Program-made: the position numbers and the translations under genes
Assembly: GCF_003590095.1 (NCBI RefSeq)
Contig: NC_039491.1
Coordinates: 5,952,001 to 6,016,000, forward strand
Direction: 5' to 3'
Length of the DNA: 64,000 nucleotides
Source of the DNA: Trichoplusia ni
Lineage: Eukaryota > Arthropoda > Insecta > Lepidoptera > Noctuidae
The notes under the pieces: generated by a model
Databases searched by the model: none
Seen by the model: the letters and a program-made list of their open reading frames with translations, nothing else
Told to the model about the DNA's origin: nothing
In this document: piece after piece, positions 12,957-26,200 of the stretch
How positions within the stretch are numbered: position 1 is the stretch's first letter
Layout: every line of letters begins with the position of its first letter

Positions 12957-14859
12957 AATGTGAAATAACTATTTACAAACGAATTTGTTCAACTAATTTG
13001 CCAGTAATTGTCACCCTACCCGCCTTAACTCTTAAGCTCAACATTAATTAAACAAACTACTTTACAAACATGATTAAATCAATTCTAAGGCGTTAATAAA
13101 TCCAAGTTTAAACTAAGATAGATCGCGTTTAAGCGGGCGAGTGAAAAATGCACTAATTCTAAAGTAATGCTGGCTTCGCAGACGCCGAGTGCAATTCATT
13201 CTCATTAGCCCTAGGAGCCTTTCTCATAACACGATGAAATCACAAGAGGGATCACGGGTGCGATTGTTGATGAACCGCTTAGATAATCATTTGTGCTGAT
13301 GTTAACCTTTTCTGAGTGTTTAGCTTTTAGTCAAAGAACTTAATTGGTGCTTTTAGTAAAACCTTGTTTTGGTAATTAGCTTTTCGTTTTTTTTGTTTGT
13401 TTCCAGTTTTTATACTCTTTGTGCAGATGTTAGCTCTTCATAAAACAAATTATTGTTTAGCTTATTGTTTGGTTCAGTTAAGCTCCTTACATGAATTAGT
13501 GTTGTTTTTTTTTACTTCCTTAGTAATTATATTTGATATAATGTAATTAGGCAACGTGGTAAAATATAAGTTATTGAGTTAGGCAATAAATCAAGTGGAC
13601 AATAATAGTTATTTGATATATATTTCGGAAAAAATATCGTCTAGACGATCCACAATTTGTGTACCGGGTCACAGACAACGGTTACTCGGGCAAGCATTGT
13701 GATGAATTCTTCTACATTGTAAGAAATACTATGCCTGCCTATTTTATATCTGTACTCTTTTATTCTTTCTTTGAAAACAAAACAACCAAAAAAAGTATTC
13801 ATAAGCTTAGGTAACAAAGGGTAGGAAATCAATTGCTGAGCTGAACTTCAACCTTGCCATTCCATTATTCACAATCCTTTAATAAACCAATTAGATCGTC
13901 GAAATACTCCAAACGCAATCTGACTTGTTTAGGAATAGAGTTAAGCTGTGTTACGCAGTCACGCTACAAGAGCATCCAATGTTTCAAGACTCTACGTCTT
14001 TAAGCCGTAAATCCCTTGCCTCCTCAGGTGCAAGAAGGTCTATCCGACTAATTAAGGTGGTCACGTAAATCGACGAACGCCTAAAGTCTGTTTAAGCCTA
14101 CAATTTTCGGGGCAAAGTTATTCTGATTTTAGCCGCATTGCAGTGCGCTCGGTCTTAATTAAGAACAACATAATACCTAGAAGATTTTATACAATTGTAT
14201 AATATTTTTATGTTACCTTCAGCGAGAAGCAGTTTTTATTAAAATTAATTATCGGATTTTTTATGCCCAGATTAGATCAATAACACCGTTCTTTTGATAT
14301 TTTTATTTTAAATAAAATAATATCCAGTATTCTATAAAACAAAAAAAAACAATAGTCACAAAAAAAAACTAAAATTTGACACCTACTTTTTTCCGTTGTC
14401 GGTTAAAGAGTATTTAAACTGAAATCATTAGCATACTTAAATAACATCAATGGGATGCCCGGTCCGTCGGCCGGAACCACAAAACGTCTTACACTGAAAA
14501 CCGCAGTCAGGATAATTACCATCCGTGATGAATCGTTCGAGTCATGTTTTTCAAACATGCCCCACATGATTGATGACACCATGATGGTTAAAAAGTATAA
14601 ATTGTTTTGTCGAGTGACTTCGTATTAGTTCTTAATTGTGCGTATATTGTGTAAGCGTGTTGAAATTGACCGCTTGGTGTGGTTTTAAGAGTTTATAATG
14701 TTGTTCTTATTGTTGTGAAAATAATTTCTGACGTTTGGAAAATTAACATCATATGTTTTTTTAAACGGGTTCAAGACTAACGATATAAATCCTTGTGTCG
14801 TCGTCGACACATATTTAAGTCCCATGCACATAGACAATTGAAGAGATCAATCATCATTT
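12957..14859. other. Non-coding stretch, nothing recognised
   Basis: AT-rich DNA with slightly GC-richer patches near 13130-13280 and 13960-14160. No open frame longer than about 65 codons, no RNA gene and no repeat that I can name. Confidence 0.4.
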
Positions 14860-14955
14860 TGTGGATCGCTGGGTTTTGCTCAGGGATCGAACCTGCGTCA
14901 CGTCATGCGTAATGGGGTTGGTGTGGTGACCTCAACCAGCTATCCATGCAGTGTG
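14860..14955 (-). mobile_element. tRNA-derived SINE fragment
   Basis: On the minus strand the segment contains a good RNA polymerase III B box (GGTTCGATCCC) preceded, at tRNA-like spacing, by an A-box-like TAGCTGGTTGAG. The flanking sequence does not fold into a tRNA cloverleaf, so this is a tRNA-derived SINE head rather than a tRNA gene. The body is short or decayed. Confidence 0.55.
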
Positions 14956-17689
14956 CACAAACATGCTAATTGCATATATCCAGTTAGCATATAATAACTG
15001 ATCAGTTAGATACATTAGACGTTGGTCAGATTTCAAACAATGTTTTATCACACTTTTGTAATAAATATAAATAAACCATAAGAGAACAGGTACCAAAACT
15101 ACTAAAAAGAAAAGCTCAGTATAAACTTTGCAGCAAAGAAATAGAAGACAAGAGCCGTGGATTGAAAACGGGCATTGTGCACATTGTATCACTTTCTGTT
15201 TGACAGAATCGATTCATATGAATTGTGAGTGCTGTTTGACATGCAAAAGGAAACATAACAGGGGTATTTGTCGCAAACACATGGAGCGTTTCAAAACTAG
15301 CGACGCGACGGTATGGACTAGTTATTTTGAGATGCGTTCACATTTGTTCCGGTTTCGTCGGCTTTTGTTTCATTTTTATTTTTCTAATATATACATAGGA
15401 AGTGTCGTCTCTTTCTGAATTCTACAAAACTATTATATCCTTGCAAGCTGTTATGAGATGCTCAACAAAAAACTAAACAACATTATGAACAGTACCAGAT
15501 TGAAATCGTTAAATTAAATTAGATATTAGTTGTTATGTGAAAAGTTATGTGTAAATAAAGCTAGCCATTCAGCCTATATCACCGCTCATCATTTCGGCCG
15601 TATTCCCAGAACGACTTTTGCCTCGTTTTGATATGAACCAGCGTTTAAGTCTGCAATCAGCTTTATATAGGAGTGTATGAATATTGTATGAACTGCCCCG
15701 TGGGAGGCGTCTCGCGGATAAACGCCAGTTTTAAAACGTAAACGCGAAGAATTTTTCAGCGACATAGCGTAATACGGATTTAAGAGACAAAGCAAGTATG
15801 AGAACAATCAATTTTTAAATTAGCGCAGTTGTAATATATTTTGATTTGACTGAGCTTTGGTAGTAAATAAATTAAATGCTGGGTGGTTACTGGTTAGTGC
15901 GTCAGTCGGAAATACAGCTGTTTCGATTTTATTTCAAAAATAAATGTATAATTAATTAGTATTTAAGATTATTCAAGATAAATTAAAATATACTCCATCT
16001 GAGTTGTGAGAAAATATTTTTTTACTATTAAAGCAGTTTAAGATACATTAACTGTTTCAAAAACTAAACTTAAACAAACACCTAATACCGAAAAATCATC
16101 TAGATCCATAACGAAATCCTTTTTGCACAAAAGCATAATTAAAAAACGTCAATGTAACGATTACATTACGAACAGAATAAAATGTTCCACTAAAATAATA
16201 ATTATGCTCGTATTCTACTGAAAACGAAATGAAATATAGATAGAGTCCTTAATTGTCTGTCTGTTACCAATGTCTACAATCTCATTTGCCAGAGGGCTCC
16301 GAGTTATTTACTGACGAACTCCACTTTATTATATTTTGATTTGAAAGCAAATGTTTCCGACAGGTTTGTTATACTGTAAAATGCTTTGAATTGGTTGAGG
16401 GATAACTTTAATAGTTTCACGTAGTTTTGGTTGCAAAATGCTAGCTGTAATATTAAAATAAACTATTTTCGTTTTGTTATGAAATATAAATAAGTAAAAG
16501 TTTGTTTCAGTCCTTTTGTGCTTGCGTGAAATGTTATTTCGTTTTACAGCTTTTGGAATTAAATCGGTTTTAGATTAAAGTTTGTAGTTGTTTTTATTTA
16601 GAATATAGATTTAAAAAATACTATCTGTTGCTTGCGACTTTGTACATGGTGCTATGAAGATATTAATTAGGAATTTTTTAATCGGGTATTAATTTGGAAT
16701 TGCTCCTAATTATCTTCTCACCGTTTTTATAACTTATAATAACTGCTTTGCTCTAACTATAGCGTAATGATAAATATCTTATAGCCTTTCCACATTTTTT
16801 GATTAGACAAGTCGTTCCTGAGGTTATCCCATTTAAACAAACAATCTAACTCTTTAGCTTTATATTATAAGTACAGATTCTCAGTATAAATCATGTAATA
16901 GCAGATAAAAGTTAAAACAATGCCTTAAACTCTACATGCATTTGTTACCACTCAAGTATCTTTTATCTTCAACTAATACTTCACCCAATTTATTTTGTTC
17001 ATTGAACATTAACAATTTGGTATTAAACTTTTCGCATCTACAAAGAGACCGTGACTACGTTACATTAATGGCATTTTATAGAAAGAAAAACAATTACGTA
17101 AAACGATATCGTTAAAAGATAAAGTTGCTTTTTGCCCATTATATGTTTGAAGTTAATTCAAGGTATTTTGCTAATATTGTATTGAAAATGTACTTTCTCC
17201 GTTTGTCAAAGGTAATTAAATTAAATGGAAAATCTCGTTTGCAATAAAGAAGAAAGAATCAATGGAAAAGTGTGTCAACATTTGTTTGATGAAATAAGTA
17301 ATTAATACTAGGGAAAACGCGCGAGGTTCAATTGTGAACATAAGTGAACGGTGAGTACATTTATTCGAATAATGCTGACGAAAACCGATATTGGAAAATA
17401 ATTAAAATTTCTGGTTTTGTTACATGGAATTGAAAATTGTCCAAACTTTGCAGACCAATTTACAGTTCCGAATTTGTTGAACGTAAATAAAATTAGAGCA
17501 GTATTTCACGATACACACTACAAATACTTTTTTTGGACTTTATTGAATGATTATTTGATTCAGAAAGGGAAATATTCCAAAAAAGGACAATACTATATTT
17601 ATGTCATAAACAATTTTCTAAATGATGCGTCAATGTGTCTGGTGGTGCAGGACTCAGGGCAACAAAAATACATTATCTGTATAATTTTA
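14956..17689. other. Non-coding stretch
   Basis: No gene is recognised. An ORF at 15128-15418 (+) is Cys-rich but overlaps an equally open minus-strand frame and has no recognisable fold. The 108-aa ORF at 17417-17743 (+) runs into the repeat at 17690 and is therefore suspect. Confidence 0.4.
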
Positions 17690-17830
17690 GCTATCTATCA
17701 ATCACGGTTCCTGAGATACAGACGGGCATCTGCCCGTCTCTGAACGTCCCTCATCTGAACAGGAGCTTTTGAAATAGGGTTCCGTTTCACCGTTTGGTTA
17801 GGCTACCTCAAGAACAATAAGGACCTCCTA
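17690..17830 (+). repeat. Lepidoptera-type 'AGGGTTCCGT' repeat fragment
   Basis: The segment holds 'atcacggttcctgagataca', a GACGGGCA/TGCCCGTC mini-hairpin and 'agggttccgtttcaccgttt'. These landmarks recur in degraded form at 31430-31510, 43228-43480, 46030-46310 and 47985-48115. It is a non-coding interspersed repeat family; I do not know its class. Confidence 0.6.
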
Positions 17831-18319
17831 TTACAACTCCATGGTAATAAACTACTCAACTCGATTTTTCAGATGAAGAAAACTCCTTTTTGCCGTCTGT
17901 TTGGCGCCAAACCACATTCATTAATTATTGCAATTGCAGTTTCCCTCCTAAGCCTACAAAATATAACATAAATTTATGCATTCAAACATCTCAGAAAGTT
18001 TCTTAGATAGTTTACATGCATAAAGCCATAACTGAAATGCGGGCAGACGATAATGCTATCTAAATTCAGCAGCGTCAGTAAGCGAGCTACGTCTCAACGC
18101 GAACTTGTATGTTTGACAGTAATAAAGGTTTGGTCCCTGTTCAAGCGGAATCAATTATTATCTTAATTGATACAGGTTACGATTAAAGCTGTTTTATCAA
18201 AACAACTGTTTTATATTTTGTTTCTCTTATTCCATTTTTTTTTTCGGAGTGGAAGGTTTTTTTCAAACGGGTATTATTTACATGTGTTTGTTGGGATGTG
18301 AAGCATTTTTTGTGTTATA

Positions 18320-18495
18320 TAATATATCTTTGTCCCGCGGACCCGCCCGCTACAAATTGAAAACGATCCCACGTGAACATAAAATCGGTATCAAAGCTAT
18401 CCTATCTGTTAATCTTGGTTATAAACTATCTCGTTTTAGGATAGAAGAACAAACATCCATACATACAAATATTAGTTGGATTTATAACATATAAA
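18320..18495 (+). repeat. RTE-like repeat tail
   Basis: The order 'gtcccgcggacccgcccgc', 'agctatcctatctgttaatc', 'ggttataaactatctc', then 'aaacatccatacatacaaat' matches the 3' end of a very common lepidopteran interspersed element as I remember it. A related tail occurs at 55340-55432. It is non-coding. Confidence 0.65.
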
Positions 18496-21400
18496 AATTT
18501 TTGATTGTCGTTTTTCACAACTCAAATTACTAAACTATTACAAGGAAATAGCATCATCTGAAAAAATACATTGCTTATTAGTAGTGTCAAGAATTCTGTT
18601 TCCACACGAAACGGAATTAATTCGTTTACATTACAGATTAAAAACATTGTAAAAAATATAATATTTTCAACTGCAACATTAACATTTTATAAAAAACACC
18701 CCATTCCCCACTTACAGTGGCGCCCCATCCCACACGTTTGACAGTAATAAGTCTCCTTCCCGGCGGTCCTCCAAGTTGTTCGCCTTCAACTTCTCATGCC
18801 TCCTTGAACTGGTAACTGCGACTACTCGAAGCAATTATACCAAACAACACACAGTCCACTAAGTTACTTTTAAAACTTTATTAATTTATGTAGTGAAAGA
18901 CGTCTTTAAACATTCAAGAAAACTTTTGAGGTTGGTTTAATGTTTTTTTAAACACGGAAACGTTCTATTTTCAGTTTACTTGTGAATTTAAAACTTTTTG
19001 ATTACTTACATTGAAAAAAATGAGAAATGTTTTGTAAGAGTTGTTGTGATATTCAGTTACCAGGCACACCCAGTTATGTCTATATGTAAAAGGCTTTCCA
19101 TCAACGTGCTTACCTATGAATTGCTTCCGGCTCCAGACACCCTTTTAATCTCAAATGTATACAGCCACAGTAATTTAGATCCTATCTGATGGAACCATTG
19201 AATCTATAGCGGGGCAAAGGGTCTTTAAGTGTTGGAGAACTTGGAAAAAAATACAAAATCAAAGTCTGCGGTGAAAAGAAAGCACTTCAAAGCTTATTAC
19301 GGGACGAGGAAATTTGACGGTTAGATTTTGTTATTCCGTATTCACGCTTTTGGTGTTGCGGGACTAGTATACTGTAGATAGGAGTACGCTAATGAAACGT
19401 ACCTGTCTAGAAACAACTATAGTTAATTAAAACTTCGTACTCTTTGCACTTGAGTACGTAGTTTGAGAATTCGTGTGACTTATTTCTCGTTACTGAATCA
19501 GATACCTTAGGAACCAAAACTCGTTAAATCACGGATACTTCGCCTTATAAATTACTTAAAATGATTTTTTATTGCCAACTTAACATTTATAAAAATAAAT
19601 ATTGAGATTTTGTGAATAAAAATTGATAAAATAACACCATTTTTTTAATAAATTCAAGATTTAACCTTTTATTCTGGAATACTAAAACTACTTTATTTTT
19701 TTAGTTATATAAGAAGATGTGTGCTGCTTGTGCTAACGGACAAATTACGCCAACGAGTTGAAGTAAAGCATAACATGACTACTTATTTGTTTTATGTCCA
19801 ATTGTCCACCCTTGTATAATCCCATTAACATTGACGAATGAAAAATATAAAGCAACCGTCAATACAGAGACAAACGATCTAGTAAACCTGTTACGGATCA
19901 CATTCAATTTGCGCACCGTGGATTGAGGAGGGTTCGAAATGACGGGTGAATGTCGGCGCGACGGCCCAGGAAACGCGCCGATGGGCGACGAAATAATAAT
20001 GTGAGCGATCACATTGATATGTATGTTGGATGGCCAATCGCGAATTTCCGGACGAATTCGACAGTTCGAATTGAGTGGTAGAATATGAATGTTGCTAGTA
20101 GGACCTTAAACGATAGGTTGATGCTTTGTTCTAAGTTAGAAATAATGCTAATTGTTAGAAGGTACTGCAAATCATTCATCAATCATTATGTTTCATTTTT
20201 CTCCTTCAACCGGCCAGAATAAAGATTAGTTTGTTTGTTAAATGTTTCTTCAATATATTTTTTTGTGATTAATAAATGTGATTCATTTCTTATACAATAT
20301 GACGAACATCATCGGTGGCAAGTAAAGAAGTTACAACTGCCATGACTTGGATGTGCTTCAGTAATACTAACAGCATAGAACAAACATAAATACAAAACAA
20401 AGAATACAAAAAGTTCGAAAACATTTTGTATCAGATCAAGTTATATGTAATACCGTGATACCGGCATGATACCGGTTACAACCATAATACTTATGTGTTC
20501 ATTCATGGCCCTGATGGAGTGGGACGGAATTTTTAATCTAAGAACTTTTCTCGTGAATTCAGAAATAACTCTCATATCACGTGCATACCTTTGTGTATCT
20601 TATCATACATTTCTTGGGACTTTTGTGTCATTGTTTTTGACCTGGTGGAAAAAGGTATAACGGTTCTTACTGTTAATAATTTGGTTTTAGGTCTGTCATT
20701 ATCAGGCGATAATTTCTCAAGGCTCAATCTAAGTGAGAAGATTTTTTATTGCAAAAAAAAATGTTTCTCCTCTTTTCGTAACATGCAACGGGTTTGCAAT
20801 ATAGGTTCAAGCTCATCAACGTACTGGCATGTAATATAATCACGAGTTCGAACCAGCCAAACATGAACTAAGATAACGATGTTAAATAAAGTTTGAACTA
20901 AATGCACAACCACTTATTGGAGAACATGCGATGAACAGGCCACGGAATTGAATTAGGGCAGCGAACGAAACTTATTCGGTGAAGTGCAAAACAAACATCT
21001 ACATTGTTAAACATGAACATTTTATCAGGGGGTGTACAAAAACATCTCTCAAAGTATTTCAATCTATCATTATAGTCATTTAATATAACTTGTTAAGCAT
21101 AGGTTTTTATTAGGCCTGCAAATTTATTTATAATTCGTTGAGATGAAAATTTCTTTATTGAAAATAGTTGTTTAAATTATTAAGTAGATGATCGCTTTTA
21201 AAGAAACAATAGTATGGGTGCATTAGCTTAGATAAACAATTGAAAAACGTCAGCATTGCCAACTAATTTCTTAATTACGCGGACCTATTCAATTACACTA
21301 AGTGAATATATAGATTAAAACTACTTTTCAGCTGGCAGCCATTCCGGATGCGTCCAAGGAGCGACCGTAATAGTTTAGTTAAGAACATTCTCTGCCCCCC

Positions 21401-22276
21401 AACTGTGAGAGGAAACTATAATGAAGTTAACTAAGCGACACTGCCCAACTCCCGGGTGCAATACAATGCAAATTAATTTAGTTCTTAAATTCTTTCTCTA
21501 TTTTCTTTAATTACTTGCGATTTTTACATGCGATTGTTAAGAGTTTTATGAGGAATTTTAAACAGTCGCTGGTAATTTGTTTGTGTTTTATTAAAATAAA
21601 TTGTACTGACGCTTTAGAGCCATTTTAATATTTTAGCTGTACTTTTTAGTGTTAATGGTGTTGCATAGTCAACAGCATTCAAGAAAGAATAAAATAGAGA
21701 CAGAGGGTTTTAAAAAGAATGAGATGAAAAATGTGTAAGCGTCAATAGAATCATTATGATCTGTGAAAGAAAAAAGAGAAACTGTCTAGTTATCACCCCT
21801 CATGGAGTACAGACTGTTAACAGACAAAAAAACAGGTGGAGAGACAGCAGATCCTTAATAATAAGTTATTATTTTTACCCTTTGGCTAAAGAACAATGAA
21901 TTGCATTATGCATGCTGACAAGAAAGTATACTGGTCCTACAGTGACCACTTTGACACTAAAGTAAAAGCCAACGTCCCTAAATGGTCGTACTGTTAGTAC
22001 AGGGTTAACAGTCTCTATAAACCGTAAGACTGATAACACAAACATCTAATATAACAAAGATATTATGACAATAGAATAGAAATGCGTGGCATTAGCAAAT
22101 GTGTGCCATAAAACCAATGTATCTGTGACAGCTCTAAGGAGCTGTAATAAAACACGTTTGTATATTACGGAATATAATTTCTTTATCTCGACAACGCAGC
22201 TCGCTTCCATTTGTCGACCTCATCAGAAGACGAAGAGGATAAAAGTAATATGTAACTATGTATGTAAGTTGCAAGT
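18496..22276. other. Non-coding stretch, nothing recognised
   Basis: AT-rich DNA without a recognisable gene. GC-richer patches near 19880-20030 and 21330-21470 have no long open frame. ORFs of 60-80 codons (18998, 20466, 20591, 22086 on +; 19779 on -) show no similarity that I can see and no exon partners. Confidence 0.4.
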
Positions 22277-22640
22277 CCGTATTTCGGAAGACTCGTTAAA
22301 TTGTGGTCTGTTAATAACATATCTTTGACAGTCGTTACGGGTAGTCAGAAGCTAGAAAGTATGACAACCAGTCTAAAGGCGTATTGTATTACATAGTGAT
22401 TTCTTAGGTTTACGCGAATATTAGACATTGAAATAAAACTACTTTTGCGGATTTGACGATGATACCTGCAAACCGCGAAAAAATCCGTATAAGTAGTTTT
22501 ATTTCAAGGTACTGTGTTGTCCAGTCCATGAATGGGTTGAAGAGGTCAGATAGGCGGTCACTCCTTGTAAAACACTAGTTCTGAGCTGCATCCGGTTAGA
22601 CGGAAACATCATAGCTGGGAAAATTCTATATTAGTATGAT
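22277..22640 (+). mobile_element. 5S-type SINE copy split by another insertion
   Basis: The left part (22277-22401) has 'tttcggaagactcgttaaat', 'tctttgacagtcgttacggg' and 'tgacaaccagtctaa'. The right part (22508-22640) has 'ttgaagaggtcagataggcg', 'tccttgtaaaacactagttc' and 'ccggttagac'. They match consecutive pieces of the full SINE at 47609-47960. The 106 bases between them (22402-22507) are foreign to the SINE. The 5S-like head is not recognisable here. Confidence 0.7.
22402..22507. repeat. Fold-back insertion nested in the SINE
   Basis: Imperfect 27-base inverted arms (22428-22454 and 22481-22507; 'ttgaaataaaactac' facing 'gtagttttatttcaa') surround a short centre containing 'gatacctgcaaaccgcg'. 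The left end also occurs at 8514-8560. It is a small non-autonomous element or the collapsed ends of a larger one. Confidence 0.65.
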
Positions 22641-23142
22641 GAGAATGCTGATGGTCTATGTAAGTTGCAAAAGGAGTGCAAGGCTTGCTTCTGAGCTATT
22701 TTACATGCCTATGTATATTGCGTGACAATGTAACATTATGTAACATTTCTATATAAATAATGAATTTATAAATATAAATATATTTGACTTATTATTTAAC
22801 ATCTGACGAGCAAACATCATTTTCAAAGTGGGCGTGTTACAAATATGAGACCAAAAACCCTTTATATACTTACTTCTTATTAAGAAACTTTTTACTGATG
22901 TCCGTTTAATAGTTCTTTTAAAATTCTAACCTTCTTCATGTAATGACTTTTTAGTTGACATTATGTTGCGTCTCTGAATATTTTATTTCGTAATAATTTC
23001 TTTCATAACATTTTAATCAATTTTAATAGACATTATTTCGAGTTTTATGCAGTTTTAATATTTTTTTTCACTTTGCATTTCATATATTTCGGAAAACTCT
23101 TTTTAACAGGTGAGTTAATTGAAATTATCTAAGTTCTGATGT

Positions 23143-23203
23143 TGGGCATGGTTATGACCCCCGTCCCAGCAGCAGTGGACCGCAACAGGCTGATTTGACT
23201 GAT
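23143..23203 (+). repeat. Retroposon tail just upstream of the PK-like gene
   Basis: 'gttgggcatggttatgaccc' followed by 'ccgtcccagcagcagtggac' and 'gcaacaggctgatttgactg' resembles the 3' end of a common lepidopteran retroposon, as I remember it. It ends about 20 bases before the ATG at 23222, so the repeat may supply part of the first intron or 5' UTR. Confidence 0.5.
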
Positions 23204-23221
23204 TTATTTCTGTTTTAGAAA

Positions 23222-26200
23222 ATGTCTCATGTACTACATGAGCCTATCGATGAGATTCAAAAGTACTATGATCATGTAATGTTCTCTAACAGATGGAGCC
23301 GACCCTTTAGATCAACACCATTTATTATAACATTCAGTAAGTTACTGACCTTTGATGACACCTTTGCTTATTCGCATGTTTATTTACCAGTATCAAGCTA
23401 TGTCAAAATGCTTTGATGTACAATATGTTTACAAACCGTTTCAGTGCATAGCACTCATACAAATATGTTTTAACCCTCGAAACAAAAACAACGGGGTGTT
23501 ATTAGCTTGACGTCTCTGTGTGTACAACGTAGCTCTCGACCTAATTAACTGATTTTATTCGTTTTTTTTTTGTTCATAATGTAAATTTGTCGGTAAGGTT
23601 CTACTGGCCTCCATAAAATAGCTGCAGAGTTCTACTTTTTTACAATCCCAAAGGTATTAATACTAAGGTCTTGAATTTGACATTTGAAATTCAAGTGAGT
23701 CGGGCGATTTAAATTTTTCAATGTATTACTTTTCATCAACCTGTCAAAATTGTTATTGCAGAACACCACTTGGTTTTTGTGGAGAAAATTGTCCGTAACC
23801 ATGTACAAAAATGATTTTGAATTACCTAATTATGATCGTAGTCGCTTTAAGTACATCGGTTTTGAAGTTCACCTACCTGCTTTTTTTTTACACTTTGTAT
23901 ATTTTAAAATTGTATTTTAATAATATTTCTTTACTCCGTAGGTGAGCACATTATCTCAGAATTTGATATTCACAGCTTTATACAATTGGGACTGAGAGTT
24001 GTTCAGTTTAGAATGACAAAAATTACCAAATCCGACAAAGTGCAACTATTAGAACTATTAGACAGAGCCTTAAAATGGTGCTGCGAGAAATATGAAGTGT
24101 CTGCATGGCCAGTGGGCCTTACCATTGACGTACCCAATGCTGTCATCAAAACAGGACTTAGGGAAAACGTTAGTATACGTTAATGTTTCGCATTTGTGCA
24201 GTAATGTGTTTTCTAACAAAAGTTTTTTGTTTAAAAAGACGACTCCTGCAATTAGGAATTTAGTCCTTATGTTCAATGGGCCCTTCAAGTCATAGTAATA
24301 TAAACAAAAACCCTGAAACTAGGACAAGCTTTCTTAGAACACAGAATCGCTTGTCCTTCTCCGGTATCGAACACCCGACTCGTCGCGCACAGTGAGTTTT
24401 TTTGTGGCAAACTCAACGACTCGGCTATCTACGGGTTTCAAGTCTGGTCTACTCTCACTTTCGCGGTCACAGTTTTTTTCAACCAGGATCTAAAATTGTC
24501 CCATCGTGCGTAATTGCTCGCGCATCTTTGAAAATATTATAAATATTTACTAGGTACGTACCGAGCGGCCTGTAGATTGATAATATGACCAAATCCCAAC
24601 ACCGTAGATGTCATTACCGTGGTTATGGTTTGAAATTCCAAGTATTATGTCCATCATCATTTTACAGACGGATCAAGAATACATAACGATAAAAGAAGGA
24701 TCATATATTATTATGACAGGTGATAAAAAATATGCTGCAAAATGTAATGAATCAAGAGTTTACATGAATGATCACTTTACTCTCGCTACTTTAAAAGTTG
24801 GTGCAGAAATCACCATTGATTTTGGAGAAATAATGTTAGAATGTTCAGAATTAATAGACAGTAAAAACATAAAATGCCTAGTGAAGAAAGGAGGACAGAT
24901 TAAAGATCTGGAGACAGTTTGTATACGTGGCGTGAGACATGTCAAACCAGCGTTAATGAAATCGGACATGGAAATTATTAATTTTGCTAAAGAATACAGT
25001 GTGAGTAAAATTCACTATAATATGTGAGTTGAAGGACTTTTTTTAAGATTCCTATTTATTATTAATATTTTTTCGCATCTCTTCTCTATACCCACATGAA
25101 AGACTTTTTATATCACTAGTACGAAGAAAATATTTTAACTTCCCAGTTCTTAACATACCTCTATTTCAGTTTGACATGGTTACTATAAACTCAGTTCGGT
25201 ATCCAACGACTCCGGGGACAATACGAGCGCTGTTTCCGGATAGAGATCCCTTAATAATAAGTGCTATCTGCGAACAAGAGGGTTTAGATAACATCGATGA
25301 AATTATCAAGGTACCATCTTCATAATGTTTTTGGTTTAATAAAATTCAAATAAAAATAATAGGAACCGCTGTGTCGTTTGTTACGTTATATCGGATTCTG
25401 GTCTTCTCAGCTACCGAGTACCACCTTTTGTTGCCAATTGGGTCACATCACCACGGTGCCATAATTGTCAGGCAATTTTAATAATCTAGCTCCTTTAACA
25501 TATTAGGTACTATTATTTTTTCATCAAAAAGTGAAATGGTTTTATATTTTCTTTGTTCATATTTGTTTTCCCATTTACTATTAAATGAAAACTGACAAAG
25601 CGTGCGACTAGTTTTCCCTTTAATTTTTAAAAACAATTGAGTTTATTTATTTGAGATTTATAAGATATATAAATTGACTATAAAACTTATGTTTAAAGGT
25701 TGTTAATATTTATTATTTTAAAATTTAAATATCTTTTTCAGAATTCTGACGCTATCATCCTGGCCAGAGAATTTTTGGCTTATGAAATAGCAGATAAATT
25801 CAAAATGATCAGCATACAATTATACGTTTGTGGGAAATGCCGACAGGTTGTATTAGTCTTGAAAACGCTGCAGCTGTTCTATTTAATCTAGCACTAGTTT
25901 TCGTTGTTGATCACAACGTGTATTTTTTTTCCAGTATGGGAGACCTTTATACGTATCTGGCAATATTTTGGAAGGCCAGAATTACAGCGAAAAGCTATCT
26001 GGGTGCGATGTGAACGATATCACTAGCATAGTGCAACATAAAGCGGGTTTTGTTTTGCGAAAGTACACAGATCCTTCACATCTCATCAAGGCCATGCGAA
26101 TACTTAACAGTATTTGTAAATCCGTGGAACCGCTGCTGGATGATATAGATTTTTGGAGAACATCTTATGAGGTAAATTGTATGTTATTTTACGCCCAAAA

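Noticed and set aside
15128..15418. Cys-rich 96-codon frame resembling a zinc-binding protein
   Set aside because: Cys spacing fits no family that I know, the opposite strand is equally open, and no splice partner was found.
17417..17743. 108-codon open frame
   Set aside because: Its last part runs into an interspersed repeat and the rest is AT-driven without a recognisable domain.
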